Positions 26,022 through 35,623 of a stretch of 64,000 nucleotides of DNA are shown one piece after another. Where the stretch lies: contig NZ_JAHSTT010000004.1 of the NCBI RefSeq assembly GCF_019145205.1, forward strand, positions 62,001-126,000, written 5' to 3'. Under the pieces are notes generated by a model that worked only from the letters and a program-made list of their open reading frames with translations, had not been told where the DNA came from and searched no databases. Source of the stretch: Pseudomonas khavaziana (GTDB lineage: Bacteria; Pseudomonadota; Gammaproteobacteria; Pseudomonadales; Pseudomonadaceae). The first letter of the stretch is position 1. The number at the start of each line of letters is the position of its first letter. The translations under genes were made by a program, and so were the position numbers.

Positions 26022-27775
26022 TGTCCGTTCCTTATGTCGCATACGGCGGCGGCGCGGTATGCCATTGAGTATTGTTCGGCGCGGTCGGCCTGCGCCTGGG
26101 CGGCGTCGGCTTCGTCACGGCTGGCGGCGAGAACGTCGGCCCGATCCTTCTCCGGGAGCTGGTCGAGCATTTCCTTAACCAGGGCTTCGTCCTCGTCGAA
26201 CTGCTGGCGGGTGGCTTCGAATTCGTCCTGGGGCTGGGCCTTGGGCGCGCTGTCCATGCGCAGGCTTTCGGCCTGGCCCTCTGGATCGAGACGGCGAGTA
26301 AGTGGGCGCTTTGCGTACTCCAGCGCGCCGGCTGCCTTGCCAGGGGCTTCCAGATCGAACAACGCCTGAACGTCGATATCTCGACCGCTGACGGCCTGGG
26401 CCACTGCGGTACGCAATGCGCTATCGCGTACGGTCCAGTCTGCGTCTTGGGCGGTTTCCCTGGCGGTACGGATGGCAGGACCAAGCGGGCGTTGCTGATA
26501 TCCCTGCATGATCTGCTTGGCGCGGGCTTCAATCTGGGGGCGCAAACGCTCTGGCACCTCGCCACGCTCGATCAGTCCGAGGTCGCGCCGATCAAACTCA
26601 CCGGCACGGTTGCGCTCCAGCGTGGTGTTGATTTCCGCCTGGCGGGCACCGATCTGTTCACGCTGGGCAGCGATGGTGTCACGGGCTGCGCGCTCGGCCT
26701 GCTTGCGGGTCATGCGCTGGCCCTGGAACTCTTTGGCCAAGTCCCTGAAGGTTGCATCAAGGCCCATGGCCTGCTGTGTCAGCGCCAGGCGTTCAACGCG
26801 CAGGTCGCCCACATTGCCTATGCGCTCGCCGGTGAGTGTTGAGCGAATTTCTTCTACCGCCTGCCGCTCTGCATTGCGGTACAGGGTTGCACCGTCGGCG
26901 TCCAAGTCGCGGGCAAGTGCACCACGCAGCGCCGTTTCGGGGTCCTGATCAAACATACGATCGAAGTCGGCAGCGCGTAGGGATTGCGGGGCCTGGCGCT
27001 CCGTACCATTCAGCACGCTTTCAACTTGCGGCGGGGCTTCCGTGGCAATTCGGCGGCGTAGCGCATCCGATACAGCGCCGCCAACGGTATGTAGCCCCCC
27101 ACCGAGCAAGCCACCCATGGCGATGTTGGCCAGGGAGTCGGACAGGCCGTATTCGGTCTGGTCTTGCTGAGCAGCCAGAAGGGGTAGCGGTTCAATAATC
27201 GCGGCACCTACGGCGCCCTCAACTGCGCCTACACCGGCGCGAATGCCGGCTTGCCCCAATGGTGAGGCTGCGCGCCCCAGCATTGCTGCATAGCGCGCCT
27301 CACCCACCACCGGCACGAACGCCGATGCAATATTGAGAGGATCCAGCAGCGATGCGGAGATGCCGGCCGCTAACTGGGTTCCGAAGGATCCACCATTTGC
27401 CCGCGCCATAACCTGCTGGCGTGCGGCCTGCTCCCGGTGGCGATCGATAAGGATGTCCAGGGCGCCCTGGCGGATTCCCTGTTCGGGGATTTTGATATCC
27501 AGGCCCATGCCTGAAACCTTGTCGCGAGCGGCCTGCGCGTCGAGCAATGGCGTATCCGGGGCCAATCGCTGCGAGGGAAGCCGGCCCAGGCCTGCGCCAA
27601 CTTGCGGGGCGCCTATTTCCTCATCCTCCAGCGCCTGCATGCGGGTAATTGAAGACGTCGGGTTGGTTGCGTATGCACCACTAAAGGATGCATCCCACAC
27701 TTCGCCGGAGTCGGCCGGGATATCGAGCATGGTCCGCCGATCAAGAACCGGCGCATCACCTGCATAAATGGTCAT
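26018..27775 (-). CDS. Internal virion protein, 585 aa
   Basis: A Gly/Ala-rich hydrophobic region (about residues 125-245, with AAGISASLLDPLNIASAFVP and NIAMGGLLGGGLHTVGGAV) is followed by a long charged, coiled-coil C-terminal half. This layout suits a phage ejection protein that enters the host envelope. Overlaps both neighbours by ATGA-type junctions, so it is coupled to them. No enzymatic motif was seen. The precise T7 counterpart is uncertain because two large genes occupy the gp15-gp16 place. Confidence 0.7.
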   Translation of the reverse strand: MTIYAGDAPVLDRRTMLDIPADSGEVWDASFSGAYATNPTSSITRMQALEDEEIGAPQVGAGLGRLPSQRLAPDTPLLDAQAARDKVSGMGLDIKIPEQGIRQGALDILIDRHREQAARQQVMARANGGSFGTQLAAGISASLLDPLNIASAFVPVVGEARYAAMLGRAASPLGQAGIRAGVGAVEGAVGAAIIEPLPLLAAQQDQTEYGLSDSLANIAMGGLLGGGLHTVGGAVSDALRRRIATEAPPQVESVLNGTERQAPQSLRAADFDRMFDQDPETALRGALARDLDADGATLYRNAERQAVEEIRSTLTGERIGNVGDLRVERLALTQQAMGLDATFRDLAKEFQGQRMTRKQAERAARDTIAAQREQIGARQAEINTTLERNRAGEFDRRDLGLIERGEVPERLRPQIEARAKQIMQGYQQRPLGPAIRTARETAQDADWTVRDSALRTAVAQAVSGRDIDVQALFDLEAPGKAAGALEYAKRPLTRRLDPEGQAESLRMDSAPKAQPQDEFEATRQQFDEDEALVKEMLDQLPEKDRADVLAASRDEADAAQAQADRAEQYSMAYRAAAVCDIRNGQ

Positions 27776-29865
27776 GGCATGAGCCCCATTGGTGCAACGC
27801 GGTACTGGTCAGGCTCGCGCAACCCTTTCTGCTGCAGGTCGGCCCAGCTACGGGTGATAGGCAGGCCATCCGCGCCGCGCACCCGGTAACCGTTCAGGGT
27901 CAGCGACAAGCCGCTCTCGTCTTCATTCGGCACCCATTGCCCACTGCTCTGGAGTGCATCGTGCAACTGCTGGCGGTTCTGTTCCTCGGTAACACCAGCG
28001 AAGCCTGGCAGCGGCATCAGTTCTTCGGGCTTTATCTGGCGCATCGCCTGGGTTGCCCCACGGTTAACGGCCTGAGTGTCCTGGTTTTTGGGCACGCGGT
28101 AGGTGCCGAAGAAGTCATACTTGTCGTTGACCATTCCGCCAACCACACGCTTGGCGGCGTCCTTCGGGTTTTCACCTTGAAGCACGTAGGACGTGGCTGT
28201 GCGCAATGCTGCCTTGTACATAGTGCTGTAGGTGTTGATTCCGCTCGACTGGCCTTGCAGTGATTCGGCAAACGGCACCATAGCCTCTTGCACGGACTGG
28301 GTGATTTCATCCTTCTGGCCTTTCTGCAAGCCCGCATTCAGCTCGCTATCCTTGATGGCTGCCACCGACGCCATGCGCTCTGCCACATCCTTGGGCAGGC
28401 CGGTGGCAATAACCTGGGCCTCGGCTGGCAGCTTGCTGCCCATCTGCTGTAACACGGTGGGGAAGTCTTTACCCCACAGCTCTTGCTGCTGCTCAATCAT
28501 CGTTGCAGCATTCTCGCCACCATTGATCTGTGCGTTGAAGTTCGCGGCCATCTGATCGGCAGCGGAATCCGGCAACAGCTTGGGCTGAGCAACACCCAGG
28601 CGCTGCTGCTCGGCCAGCGTCGTGCGTGCATACGCCTGGTACGCCTCGGGGGTTCCAGCTTCCTGGGCAGTGGCGAATGCGCGCTGCACCGTCGGGCTGT
28701 ACTTGGCGACATAGGCGGCGGGGTCGGTCTGCTGTTGTTTCATCAGGCCCACGCCAACATTGGTCAGGTGCTGATAGAGCTGGTTATCTTCTTTGAATCC
28801 GTCGCCTGCTTTGCCGTCTTGGGCTGGCTGAAACTTGCCCAGGATCTGCTGGCGCTCCTGCGGATCGGCGGTGGCGAACTCTCGAATGGCCGGGGCCAGG
28901 GCTTGCACCTTGGCGAATTTTTCGTATTGCTTGGCGCCCTGCTCCGGCCCGTACGCTGCGGCAAAATCCACCCTCGACGGCGGGTTATCGAAGTCAAGGC
29001 CCTGCGAATAGGCAGCGCTGGCATCCTGCACGCGGCTCCCCAGCTCCATACGGTTGATGGCCTGCATCTGGCGGGCCTCTACCTGGCGCTGGCGCGCTTC
29101 AGCCTCAAGCCTGCGAAAACCCTGGTCGATACCGTTGCTTGCGCGGATCTGATCTTCAGCCGTCATCGTGTCCTTATAGGACTCGTAGTAGCTCTTGGCC
29201 TTTTGCGGCGAGTCGATCAGCATCCGCTGGATAACGGCGGTGGACATGCCACTATTAGTTTCCAGGCGCTCAGCCTGTGCCGCCTCTGGCGACAACCCCA
29301 GGCGTTCTGCACGACTGGACAGGACCGCATCGACCTTCTGCCTGTACTGCGCAACCTTGGTCGGGTCTTGGTATTCCAGTGCGGCACCCTGCATGGACGT
29401 TTCAAGCTGGGCCTTTTCGACTTGGCCGTAATAATTCTGGCGCTCTCCGTACTCGTAGCGGTTCAGGTCGCTCGACAGCGAGTTGCGCCGGCTGTTGACG
29501 ATCTGCGCATACCTGGCCTTCTGCTGATCGTTGGTCAGGGTTTTGGCAATCTCTGCCTGGGCCTTTTCGAACTGGTCCAGGGTCTGGTTGGTAACATCCA
29601 GCGCGTTTTGGCCTTTGCGTGTGTAGGCGCCGCTCTCGCCGTACATGGTCTGCTGCTGCCACTTGGTGAGCTGGTTATCGGCATCCATCAATAGCGCGGT
29701 GTCGGCCTTCTCGCGCTCTTTATCCATGAGCATCTGCGGGCCGCGCCCAACCGACTGCAGGCCCTGGGCAATCGAGGTGGTATCAGGCGCAACGCCCTGC
29801 AACTGGACGGGCCGGGTTGGCTGCTGCTGGACCTGTGCCGTGTCATATGTCGGTACCCGTGGCAT
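27772..29865 (-). CDS. Internal virion/ejection protein, gp15-like position, 697 aa
   Basis: Mostly helical, glutamine- and alanine-rich (QQQPTRPVQLQGV; RQRQVEARQMQAINRMELG), without membrane segments or signal peptide. In T7-like virions the protein in this position forms the periplasmic tube of the ejection machine. ATG at 29865 (MPRVPTYDTAQ) shares a base with the preceding TAA stop; the longer frame is unsupported. Function by position and composition. Confidence 0.7.
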   Translation of the reverse strand: MPRVPTYDTAQVQQQPTRPVQLQGVAPDTTSIAQGLQSVGRGPQMLMDKEREKADTALLMDADNQLTKWQQQTMYGESGAYTRKGQNALDVTNQTLDQFEKAQAEIAKTLTNDQQKARYAQIVNSRRNSLSSDLNRYEYGERQNYYGQVEKAQLETSMQGAALEYQDPTKVAQYRQKVDAVLSSRAERLGLSPEAAQAERLETNSGMSTAVIQRMLIDSPQKAKSYYESYKDTMTAEDQIRASNGIDQGFRRLEAEARQRQVEARQMQAINRMELGSRVQDASAAYSQGLDFDNPPSRVDFAAAYGPEQGAKQYEKFAKVQALAPAIREFATADPQERQQILGKFQPAQDGKAGDGFKEDNQLYQHLTNVGVGLMKQQQTDPAAYVAKYSPTVQRAFATAQEAGTPEAYQAYARTTLAEQQRLGVAQPKLLPDSAADQMAANFNAQINGGENAATMIEQQQELWGKDFPTVLQQMGSKLPAEAQVIATGLPKDVAERMASVAAIKDSELNAGLQKGQKDEITQSVQEAMVPFAESLQGQSSGINTYSTMYKAALRTATSYVLQGENPKDAAKRVVGGMVNDKYDFFGTYRVPKNQDTQAVNRGATQAMRQIKPEELMPLPGFAGVTEEQNRQQLHDALQSSGQWVPNEDESGLSLTLNGYRVRGADGLPITRSWADLQQKGLREPDQYRVAPMGLMP

Positions 29866-30335
29866 TAGCGAGCCCCCGCGAACGAACCAAATGCACCACC
29901 AATGCCGCCCAGGATCGATCCCATGGCGGCGGTCTTGCCGTTCTGCACGGTCTGGTTGGCATTGAGCAAGTCTTGCTTGGCCTGCACGCGGTAGCCGTAT
30001 GCTTCGCGGGCGGCGTTGTTCTGGATCGTCAGCGCGTCCAGCTCGCCGAGCATGGCGGTGTCGTCTTGCAACTGGGCAGAACTGCCACTGTTCACGTCGA
30101 TCCCGTTGGCGGCCTGCACGCTGCGCTGGGTGCCGACTGCCTGGCCAGTGCGCACGCGCTGCCAATCTGCCGAGGTGTTGCCGGCGTTGATCGTTTCGTC
30201 AGCAGTTTGTCGCTTGAACGCGGCGTTCTGCTCCATCATTCCAGACTGGAACTGTGCGTTTTGCTTCTGGCCCTGGGCCTGCATCATGCTGCCGGCCAAG
30301 CCAATGGCTACGGGTATCAATGCCATCCAGCACAT
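29865..30335 (-). CDS. Internal virion protein, gp14-like, 156 aa
   Basis: An N-terminal hydrophobic stretch (MCWMALIPVAIGLAGSMM) and a long Gln/Asn-rich helix (QAQGQKQNAQFQSG, NAAFKRQTADETINAGN) are typical of T7 gp14-type proteins that form the outer-membrane part of the ejection channel. GAGAGGAAT precedes ATG at 30335, a strong reason to reject the longer frame. It directly follows the gp13-like gene. Confidence 0.75.
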   Translation of the reverse strand: MCWMALIPVAIGLAGSMMQAQGQKQNAQFQSGMMEQNAAFKRQTADETINAGNTSADWQRVRTGQAVGTQRSVQAANGIDVNSGSSAQLQDDTAMLGELDALTIQNNAAREAYGYRVQAKQDLLNANQTVQNGKTAAMGSILGGIGGAFGSFAGAR

Positions 30336-30337
30336 GG

Positions 30338-30805
30338 TTATTCCTCTCGGTTCAGGGTGAAGGGATAGAACGGTAGGCGCTTGGGCCCATACGGGACGGC
30401 CTCGCCGAAGTCGAAGCCCAGCCATTTCAGCCAGCGAATGGCCGAGGTGTTGCGGGCGTCGACGTAGTTGATGAGGTGGCGGTGCCGGGTCAGCATCCCT
30501 TGCACCTCGGGCTTGCAGACCTTTAGGAAGGCGCGGGCATGACGTTCAACATGGGTGGTGCTGATCAGCCAGGGCACGCCAACCGATCCAAGAAGGCTGT
30601 GCACCGCATCCCCAAACACGGCGACGATGTGGCCGTTAACCACGATCTTGCGGGCGTTGAGGCTGTCATTGATGCCGGACAGCAGCTCACGCTCCAGGGA
30701 TACGCCGAGACCTTCGACAATCTCGTCGATATCGGCCTGGCGCACGTCGCGCAGGATCGCCGGGATATCCTCTGGCTCGATGGGCAAAACTTCAGCGACC
30801 ACCAA
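30338..30805 (-). CDS. Gp13-like (DUF2833-type) virion assembly protein, 155 aa
   Basis: The fold and length suit the T7 gp13-like family, which resembles GNAT acetyltransferases: ARKIVVNGHIVAVFGDAV for the central strands, and the late DARNTSAIRWLKWLGFDF block. The acetyl-CoA loop is not conserved, so enzymatic activity is doubtful. The gene overlaps the tail tube gene by 14 bp. In T7, gp13 is needed for virion assembly. Confidence 0.7.
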   Translation of the reverse strand: MVVAEVLPIEPEDIPAILRDVRQADIDEIVEGLGVSLERELLSGINDSLNARKIVVNGHIVAVFGDAVHSLLGSVGVPWLISTTHVERHARAFLKVCKPEVQGMLTRHRHLINYVDARNTSAIRWLKWLGFDFGEAVPYGPKRLPFYPFTLNREE

Positions 30806-33134
30806 TGGTCACCTCCGGGATCACCGCCAGCACGGATAGCGGCAGCGGGTCGGCCTGCCGAATAAACACCCGGCCCTTGCCCAGCCAGTCGTTGGGGATA
30901 GAGATTTCCGCTTGTCCGGTCAACAACTCGATAGGCGACTCATAGTCATCACGACCGGTCTTGTGTGGGTACAGGCTGTTTTTATCCTTACCCGCAAAGA
31001 TGCCCCGCGATTCCTCAACCAGAACGATCAAGCTGTTGACGGCGATCTTCTTGTCTAGCACCGTCTCATTGGCGTTCTTCAACTCAAGGTCGAGGGTTTC
31101 CATGTCGGATATGTATTGCAGCCCTACGTGGGCGATGCCCGCGGCTTCCTGCAATGCAACGGAGCCGCCCGTAACCACGCGCTGCGGGTGCACGCTGCCG
31201 TCGGCCAGGATTGAAACGGTCTTGCCTTCCAAGTGGCCCAGGCCGGACAGCGTTTTGACCTGGCGGGCCCAGGCAGATACGGCCACACCGCGCAGCGGCA
31301 CTGGGCAGATGATCAGCAGCTTGACCGTGACCACGCCGGGGCTGGTGTAGCCGACCACCTCAACCCGCACAATTTCTGTAGCCGGGTCACCGTTCTCGTC
31401 GGTCACCTGGCGCTTCAACGAGTAATCGACACCCACGCTCCCCGCTGTGAACGGGGTGTGGCCGACCGCTGTCATGGTGACAACTTCGGGAAACTGCCAG
31501 GTTGTACCGCCGGACAAGGTGAAGGTCTTGGCGGCGTCGGTGTTGCGCCCATCGTAGGTCAGACCGCAATCAACAAAGAACGCGTCCTCAATACTGGTTA
31601 TCTGGCGGCTTTCCATGCGCTCTATGTAGCGCTTCTGCACGCCATTGATGTTTCGGCGCACCACCATGTACAGCACGTCTTCCTGGCCTTCTGGAATGCA
31701 GGCGATCGACTCGACGAAGCCGTCAGTGTCGTGCCAGTGCCAGCCCACCAACTGCTGTTCCGGAACGTAGGTCAACCCCAGCAGCACGCCGTCATCACGC
31801 ACATACCAGACAATCGAGTCGGGCACCTTCTGGTAGGCAACGTTCGTCAGCTCCTTGCCCTTGAACAGGTGAGCACTGAATAGCGTCAGGTCATCAGCGG
31901 CAAAGCCATCAGCATTCAGGGAGTAACCGAACGATGACACCCGGTTGCCACGCGCCTGGACGTACACGGCGCTGTTTCCCACCACCACGGGCGGCACGAT
32001 AGCTGTGCCGTCGTAGCCCTCTGGAACGGCCTGCACGGTCTTTGCTGACAAACCTGTGTCACCGCCTGAAATGGTGAACTCTGCGCCCGTGGTGAGCGCC
32101 AGCAGCTTGCGCAACCCCAGCAGGTGGCGAACCCGGTTCACCTTGTTACTGCTCAAGGTGAAGGTGATCGCGTCATCGTCCTTGTTAGGGACGGAATAGC
32201 CGAAGTTCTTGAATAGGCCGGTCTTGCTCGTCCACACGGTTTGTGGCTGCAAATTGCTACCGGCAAATATCAGGCGCTGCTGGTAATACACCACGGCGCC
32301 CGGGAAGTTACCGGCGCCGACAAAGGGGTCATTGCCGTTCGGTGGCGTATCGGTCTTGACGGCTGTGATGTTCTGGTCCGTGAAGGTGGTGCCGGTGGCG
32401 CGACCGATGAATCCGTAGATCCCGGCGCCGGCGTTGTCCTTGTAGATGATGTAGTAAGTCGCACCGGTAACGGCAGGCCAGGTGATGGTTGCTGACGCAA
32501 CGTCTGTGTGGGTCGTTACCGGGTTGGACGTGGCAGGCAGGGACTCATCCAGGGTGTTGCCGTCATCCAGCACGGCGGTGACCTGGTAGCGCCAGGTTTG
32601 GGCCGTGCCAGTGCCGCCACCGCTTACCGCCGTGGCAGATGCTGGCGCAGCAATGCGCGGGGCCAGGTTGATTTCGGCGGTGGTCCAGTTGTCGTGGGCC
32701 AGGCGGTTCAGTTCACGCGGCTTGTACCCTGGCTGCGCGAACGTCATCACGTCGGCGGACTGAGTGTAATTCAGCGACGCCAAGTCATTCTGCGTGTACG
32801 GCATGGCCAGTTCGAAGGGCGTGCCGATGTTGGGGCCGGCGCCGTACAGCACCTGGCCACCGTCCTTGATAACCCGCATGTTCAAGTCGCCAAACGCCAG
32901 GACGTAGGTCTGCACATCGTTGAACTGGAACGGGACCAGCCGGCAAAGCTTGGTCGAATCTTTGACCTCGGCCACCAGGCGCGTCCCCGCGCGGTTACGC
33001 ACGCCGCCGTAGGGCATGACCATGAAGTTGCGACACAGCTTGAGGCCCGTGTAGTAGCGGGCAATGTCGGTACGCGCACTGGCAGACGGCGACAGTTCGC
33101 CCGCCGCGAAGGTCGGTTGGAGTATTCCGCTCAT
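30792..33134 (-). CDS. Tail tubular protein B-like (T7 gp12 position), 780 aa
   Basis: The start (LQPTFAAGELSPSASARTDIARYYTGLKLCRNFMV) is diagnostic for phage nozzle/tail tubular B proteins of BPP-1-like podoviruses. Beta-rich throughout, with a fibronectin-like segment near residues 165-260 (SATAVSGGGTGTAQ, WRYQVTAV, ATITWPAVTGATYY). It would form the nozzle of the short tail. The start overlaps the previous stop as ATGA. Confidence 0.88.
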   Translation of the reverse strand: MSGILQPTFAAGELSPSASARTDIARYYTGLKLCRNFMVMPYGGVRNRAGTRLVAEVKDSTKLCRLVPFQFNDVQTYVLAFGDLNMRVIKDGGQVLYGAGPNIGTPFELAMPYTQNDLASLNYTQSADVMTFAQPGYKPRELNRLAHDNWTTAEINLAPRIAAPASATAVSGGGTGTAQTWRYQVTAVLDDGNTLDESLPATSNPVTTHTDVASATITWPAVTGATYYIIYKDNAGAGIYGFIGRATGTTFTDQNITAVKTDTPPNGNDPFVGAGNFPGAVVYYQQRLIFAGSNLQPQTVWTSKTGLFKNFGYSVPNKDDDAITFTLSSNKVNRVRHLLGLRKLLALTTGAEFTISGGDTGLSAKTVQAVPEGYDGTAIVPPVVVGNSAVYVQARGNRVSSFGYSLNADGFAADDLTLFSAHLFKGKELTNVAYQKVPDSIVWYVRDDGVLLGLTYVPEQQLVGWHWHDTDGFVESIACIPEGQEDVLYMVVRRNINGVQKRYIERMESRQITSIEDAFFVDCGLTYDGRNTDAAKTFTLSGGTTWQFPEVVTMTAVGHTPFTAGSVGVDYSLKRQVTDENGDPATEIVRVEVVGYTSPGVVTVKLLIICPVPLRGVAVSAWARQVKTLSGLGHLEGKTVSILADGSVHPQRVVTGGSVALQEAAGIAHVGLQYISDMETLDLELKNANETVLDKKIAVNSLIVLVEESRGIFAGKDKNSLYPHKTGRDDYESPIELLTGQAEISIPNDWLGKGRVFIRQADPLPLSVLAVIPEVTIGGR

Positions 33135-33730
33135 GCTCGCACCGTAATGAATTCAGATTCAGGCTCTGGATCGTCCTGGGATTCCTCCAAAGCGGAACCC
33201 TCAGCGATGGTCAGCGCCATTTGGTATTGCTGGGCAGCGAACTGCTGCAGGTCAGGCTTGGAGCTGAGCGGCAAAGCCAGGTCCATCGCCAGGCGCCAAG
33301 CCAGCGCGTCAGCAAACTGAGGGTCGAAGAACGTGGAGTCCTCGACCTTGAAGGTGAAGCGGCACGCAGCCTCGGGCTGGTCGGTGTGAATCACCCGGCC
33401 GCCGGCGTCGTACCCAATCTTGTATGGGATCTGCATATCGCTGGTGAGCGAGCGGCGAAACCCTGGCTGTACGATGTCACGCACTTGCAGGCAGTCGGCC
33501 GGGTACCGATAACGGTAAGCCCAGCCAGGAGCAGGGCTGCCCAGGCTTGCCAGTGCAACTACAGATTCCGCGAATGGCCAGGGAAACGCCTGCAACACCA
33601 GCTCACGCAGCGGGGCATAGAACACACGGCACAGTTCGGCCGCCTTGCTCTTTTCCGTGAACGAAACGATGGGCTGCGTGTGCGCAACCCGCGACAGCGC
33701 GATGTTGCAAATCTCTACGTCGCTGGACAT
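33131..33730 (-). CDS. Tail tubular protein A-like adaptor, 199 aa
   Basis: Begins SSDVEICNIALSRVAHTQPIVSFTE, the usual start of gp11-like tail adaptor proteins, followed by ELVLQAFPWPFA. These proteins ring the portal exit and join it to the nozzle. It is the first gene after an internal terminator (33753-33770) and is coupled by ATGA to the nozzle gene. Confidence 0.85.
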   Translation of the reverse strand: MSSDVEICNIALSRVAHTQPIVSFTEKSKAAELCRVFYAPLRELVLQAFPWPFAESVVALASLGSPAPGWAYRYRYPADCLQVRDIVQPGFRRSLTSDMQIPYKIGYDAGGRVIHTDQPEAACRFTFKVEDSTFFDPQFADALAWRLAMDLALPLSSKPDLQQFAAQQYQMALTIAEGSALEESQDDPEPESEFITVRA

Positions 33731-33752
33731 TCGGGAACCTCAGAAAAAGAAA

Positions 33753-33770
33753 AGGGCCCCGAAGGGCCCT
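33753..33770 (-). terminator. Rho-independent terminator within the structural gene block
   Basis: Minus strand AGGGCCC-TTCG-GGGCCCT followed by TTTCTTTTT: a 7-bp GC-rich stem with a UUCG loop. It separates head from tail genes. The Q-like antiterminator could allow late transcription to pass it. Confidence 0.9.
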
Positions 33771-33789
33771 GTGGGTTTGTTGCTGGTGA

Positions 33790-34176
33790 TCAGGCGTCTG
33801 GCAGTCCGTTGCCGTTGGTGTTGTCTTGGCCCGCACCGCCATCACCGCCAGCGTCCTGCTGGATGGTTGGCACAATAACTTCGCCACCAGCATTCAGCCG
33901 GGCGGCTTCCACTTCCGCTTCCGCCTTGCTGCCGATGAACTCGCCAACCCGCTGGTCCTTGTCGTCCTTGATCACGTACTTGCCCGCAGCACCACGCGCA
34001 GCAACGTAGCCCAGGCCCAAGCCACCAGCGTCCTGCTGGATGGTTGGAGCCTTCGCAGCCCCCAATTCCTTTAGATTGCTGCCCGGGCTATCAATCTCCA
34101 GCACGACAGTTTCTTTGGGCTCATAGAGTCGGCCATTGATAAACGACCGCTCAAGCACTTCATAGCGCTTAGGCAT
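33790..34176 (-). CDS. Small structural-region protein with an internal repeat, 128 aa
   Basis: The sequence PTIQQDAGG occurs twice (about residues 44-53 and 102-111), encoded by a near-identical 24-base stretch, so the gene has an internal duplication. The rest is short, acidic and unclassified. ATG at 34176 overlaps the Bbp16-like gene by 8 bp. Position between capsid and tail genes suggests a minor head or decoration protein. Confidence 0.65.
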   Translation of the reverse strand: MPKRYEVLERSFINGRLYEPKETVVLEIDSPGSNLKELGAAKAPTIQQDAGGLGLGYVAARGAAGKYVIKDDKDQRVGEFIGSKAEAEVEAARLNAGGEVIVPTIQQDAGGDGGAGQDNTNGNGLPDA

Positions 34177-34561
34177 TGGTCTGCACTCCAGCAACGATGC
34201 CGGCGGTTACCTTGCCCAGTGTTGGGGCGGTGCCAGTCACGGTGTAATTGAGGCGCAGGAAGCGTTCTGTTTTCTGCGGCAGGGTAATGACCGGGGTCTG
34301 GTAACCCAGTTTCAGATCGGCCAGAGGGACCACTACCGAATACAGCGAGCGGGCCGAGGAAAACGCCGAGTTGTCATCGGTCTGTAGCTCGATAGTGAGG
34401 CTGGTCAGGGTGTTGAACGCTTCAACAACCTGAATGACCAGGGGAATGTCACCGGCGCGGCCTACGTCCTTGTTGTCGCCACGGTCGATAACGTCGGTCG
34501 AAGCTGCGGAGGCAGTGATTGCCTGGGCGTTCGACATGAGCAGCTTTGCGTCGAAAAGCAT
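34169..34561 (-). CDS. Bbp16-like capsid-associated protein, 130 aa
   Basis: Resembles Bbp16 of phage BPP-1: LFDAKLLMSNAQAITASAASTDVIDRG at the start and a beta-rich body (SLTIELQTDDNSAF, FLRLNYTVTGTAP). In BPP-1-like heads a protein of this type decorates or cements the shell. AGGAG precedes ATG and the gene is 38 bp after the capsid gene. Confidence 0.8.
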   Translation of the reverse strand: MLFDAKLLMSNAQAITASAASTDVIDRGDNKDVGRAGDIPLVIQVVEAFNTLTSLTIELQTDDNSAFSSARSLYSVVVPLADLKLGYQTPVITLPQKTERFLRLNYTVTGTAPTLGKVTAGIVAGVQTNA

Positions 34562-34598
34562 GATGGTCTCTCCTGAATAGGGGAAAGCCAGGCAGTCG

Positions 34599-35594
34599 TT
34601 AGACTACGCGGGCTTCGGTGTTGAGGATGGCGTCGATGCGCTTGATTGGGATGCCCAGGAACTCGGGGATCTTCTTGCCGCCGTACTCGCCCAAGGTAAG
34701 GTTGACGTTTTTGGAGTTCATCGCCTGTTTGTGCAACCACGACTGAATAGTGCGGTTGGCATAGATGATGGTCCGGCCCTCGCCCTGCTCCGGGTTGTCG
34801 ATGCGGTACAGAGCATCAATCATCAGATCAATGATGTTCGCGCCGGTCGCGCCATCGCGGGCCAACTGGGTGACATCGATGTTCGCGATACGGCTGTTTG
34901 CGCGCCAGTCACGGACGGACATACCGATATCCCACTTGAAGTGATCGCGGTACGCCTCGAAGTCGCCGCCGTTTTCAGCGCGGGCGGTTTGCTGGCCCAG
35001 GAACTTGTGCTGAAAGCCCGCCACGCTGCCTTTCGGATACAGCAGGTGGGTAGACATCTCGCCCCAGGTCACAAACCAGATGGAGGTGTTGGTGGAGCCG
35101 GTGCCACCCGCATCGACGATGTTGGCGCCCGACTCTGCCGACTTATCGTTGTAGCGCGGCGCCAGGCCCAAGAACGCCTGAGGCTCTGCCTGAGTGTTGC
35201 CGTAGATCATGTAACGGGCGGCTTTGTTGTTGAAGCCCTGCAACTTGGCCATGTTTTCGGAGGTGCGGAAAGCATCGGCGTTACCGCTCAGGTCAGCCAA
35301 CGCCTTATCGACCAAGCCGTAGTCTTCCATCATGCCGGTGGTATCCAACACGGGCACGGTGGTTGATTTGCTTGGCTGAATGCCTTGGTTGAACATCCGC
35401 CACGTTGGCTCAGGGATACCGGAGCGCATGGTGGTCTTATGCTTGGAGCCGTCGTTGCACTCCTGGTACTCGGCGTCTTGAAGAATGTCGTTACGCTTAG
35501 CCATCAGCTCAACGATCTTCATGACCTTTTTGGTGCTGTCTTCCCTGCTGAACTTATCGATCAGGGTCGGCATGGTGGAGGTAAGGATGCCCAT
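34599..35594 (-). CDS. Major capsid protein, BPP-1-like, 331 aa
   Basis: An HK97-fold type capsid protein of the BPP-1 group: SRDD-like start (TLIDKFSREDSTKKVMKIVELMAKRNDIL), then YMIYGNTQAEPQAFLGLAPRY and the C-terminal FLGIPIKRIDAIL. AGGAG lies before ATG. It is placed after the scaffold gene as expected. Length agrees with BPP-1-like capsid proteins, which lack a cleaved N-terminal delta domain. Confidence 0.88.
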   Translation of the reverse strand: MGILTSTMPTLIDKFSREDSTKKVMKIVELMAKRNDILQDAEYQECNDGSKHKTTMRSGIPEPTWRMFNQGIQPSKSTTVPVLDTTGMMEDYGLVDKALADLSGNADAFRTSENMAKLQGFNNKAARYMIYGNTQAEPQAFLGLAPRYNDKSAESGANIVDAGGTGSTNTSIWFVTWGEMSTHLLYPKGSVAGFQHKFLGQQTARAENGGDFEAYRDHFKWDIGMSVRDWRANSRIANIDVTQLARDGATGANIIDLMIDALYRIDNPEQGEGRTIIYANRTIQSWLHKQAMNSKNVNLTLGEYGGKKIPEFLGIPIKRIDAILNTEARVV

Positions 35595-35623
35595 CTGTGT
35601 ATCTCCTACGGTTTATGAATGCC

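Noticed and set aside
21441..30335. Diversity-generating retroelement expected from BPP-1 similarity
   Set aside because: No reverse transcriptase gene or template/variable repeat pair was found in the prophage.
34731..35366. Long plus-strand frame of 211 codons antisense to the capsid gene
   Set aside because: Antisense to a well-recognised gene in GC-rich DNA, where long chance frames are common. Similar cases at 28483-29694, 37206-38555, 38757-39635 and 62880-63869 were rejected for the same reason.
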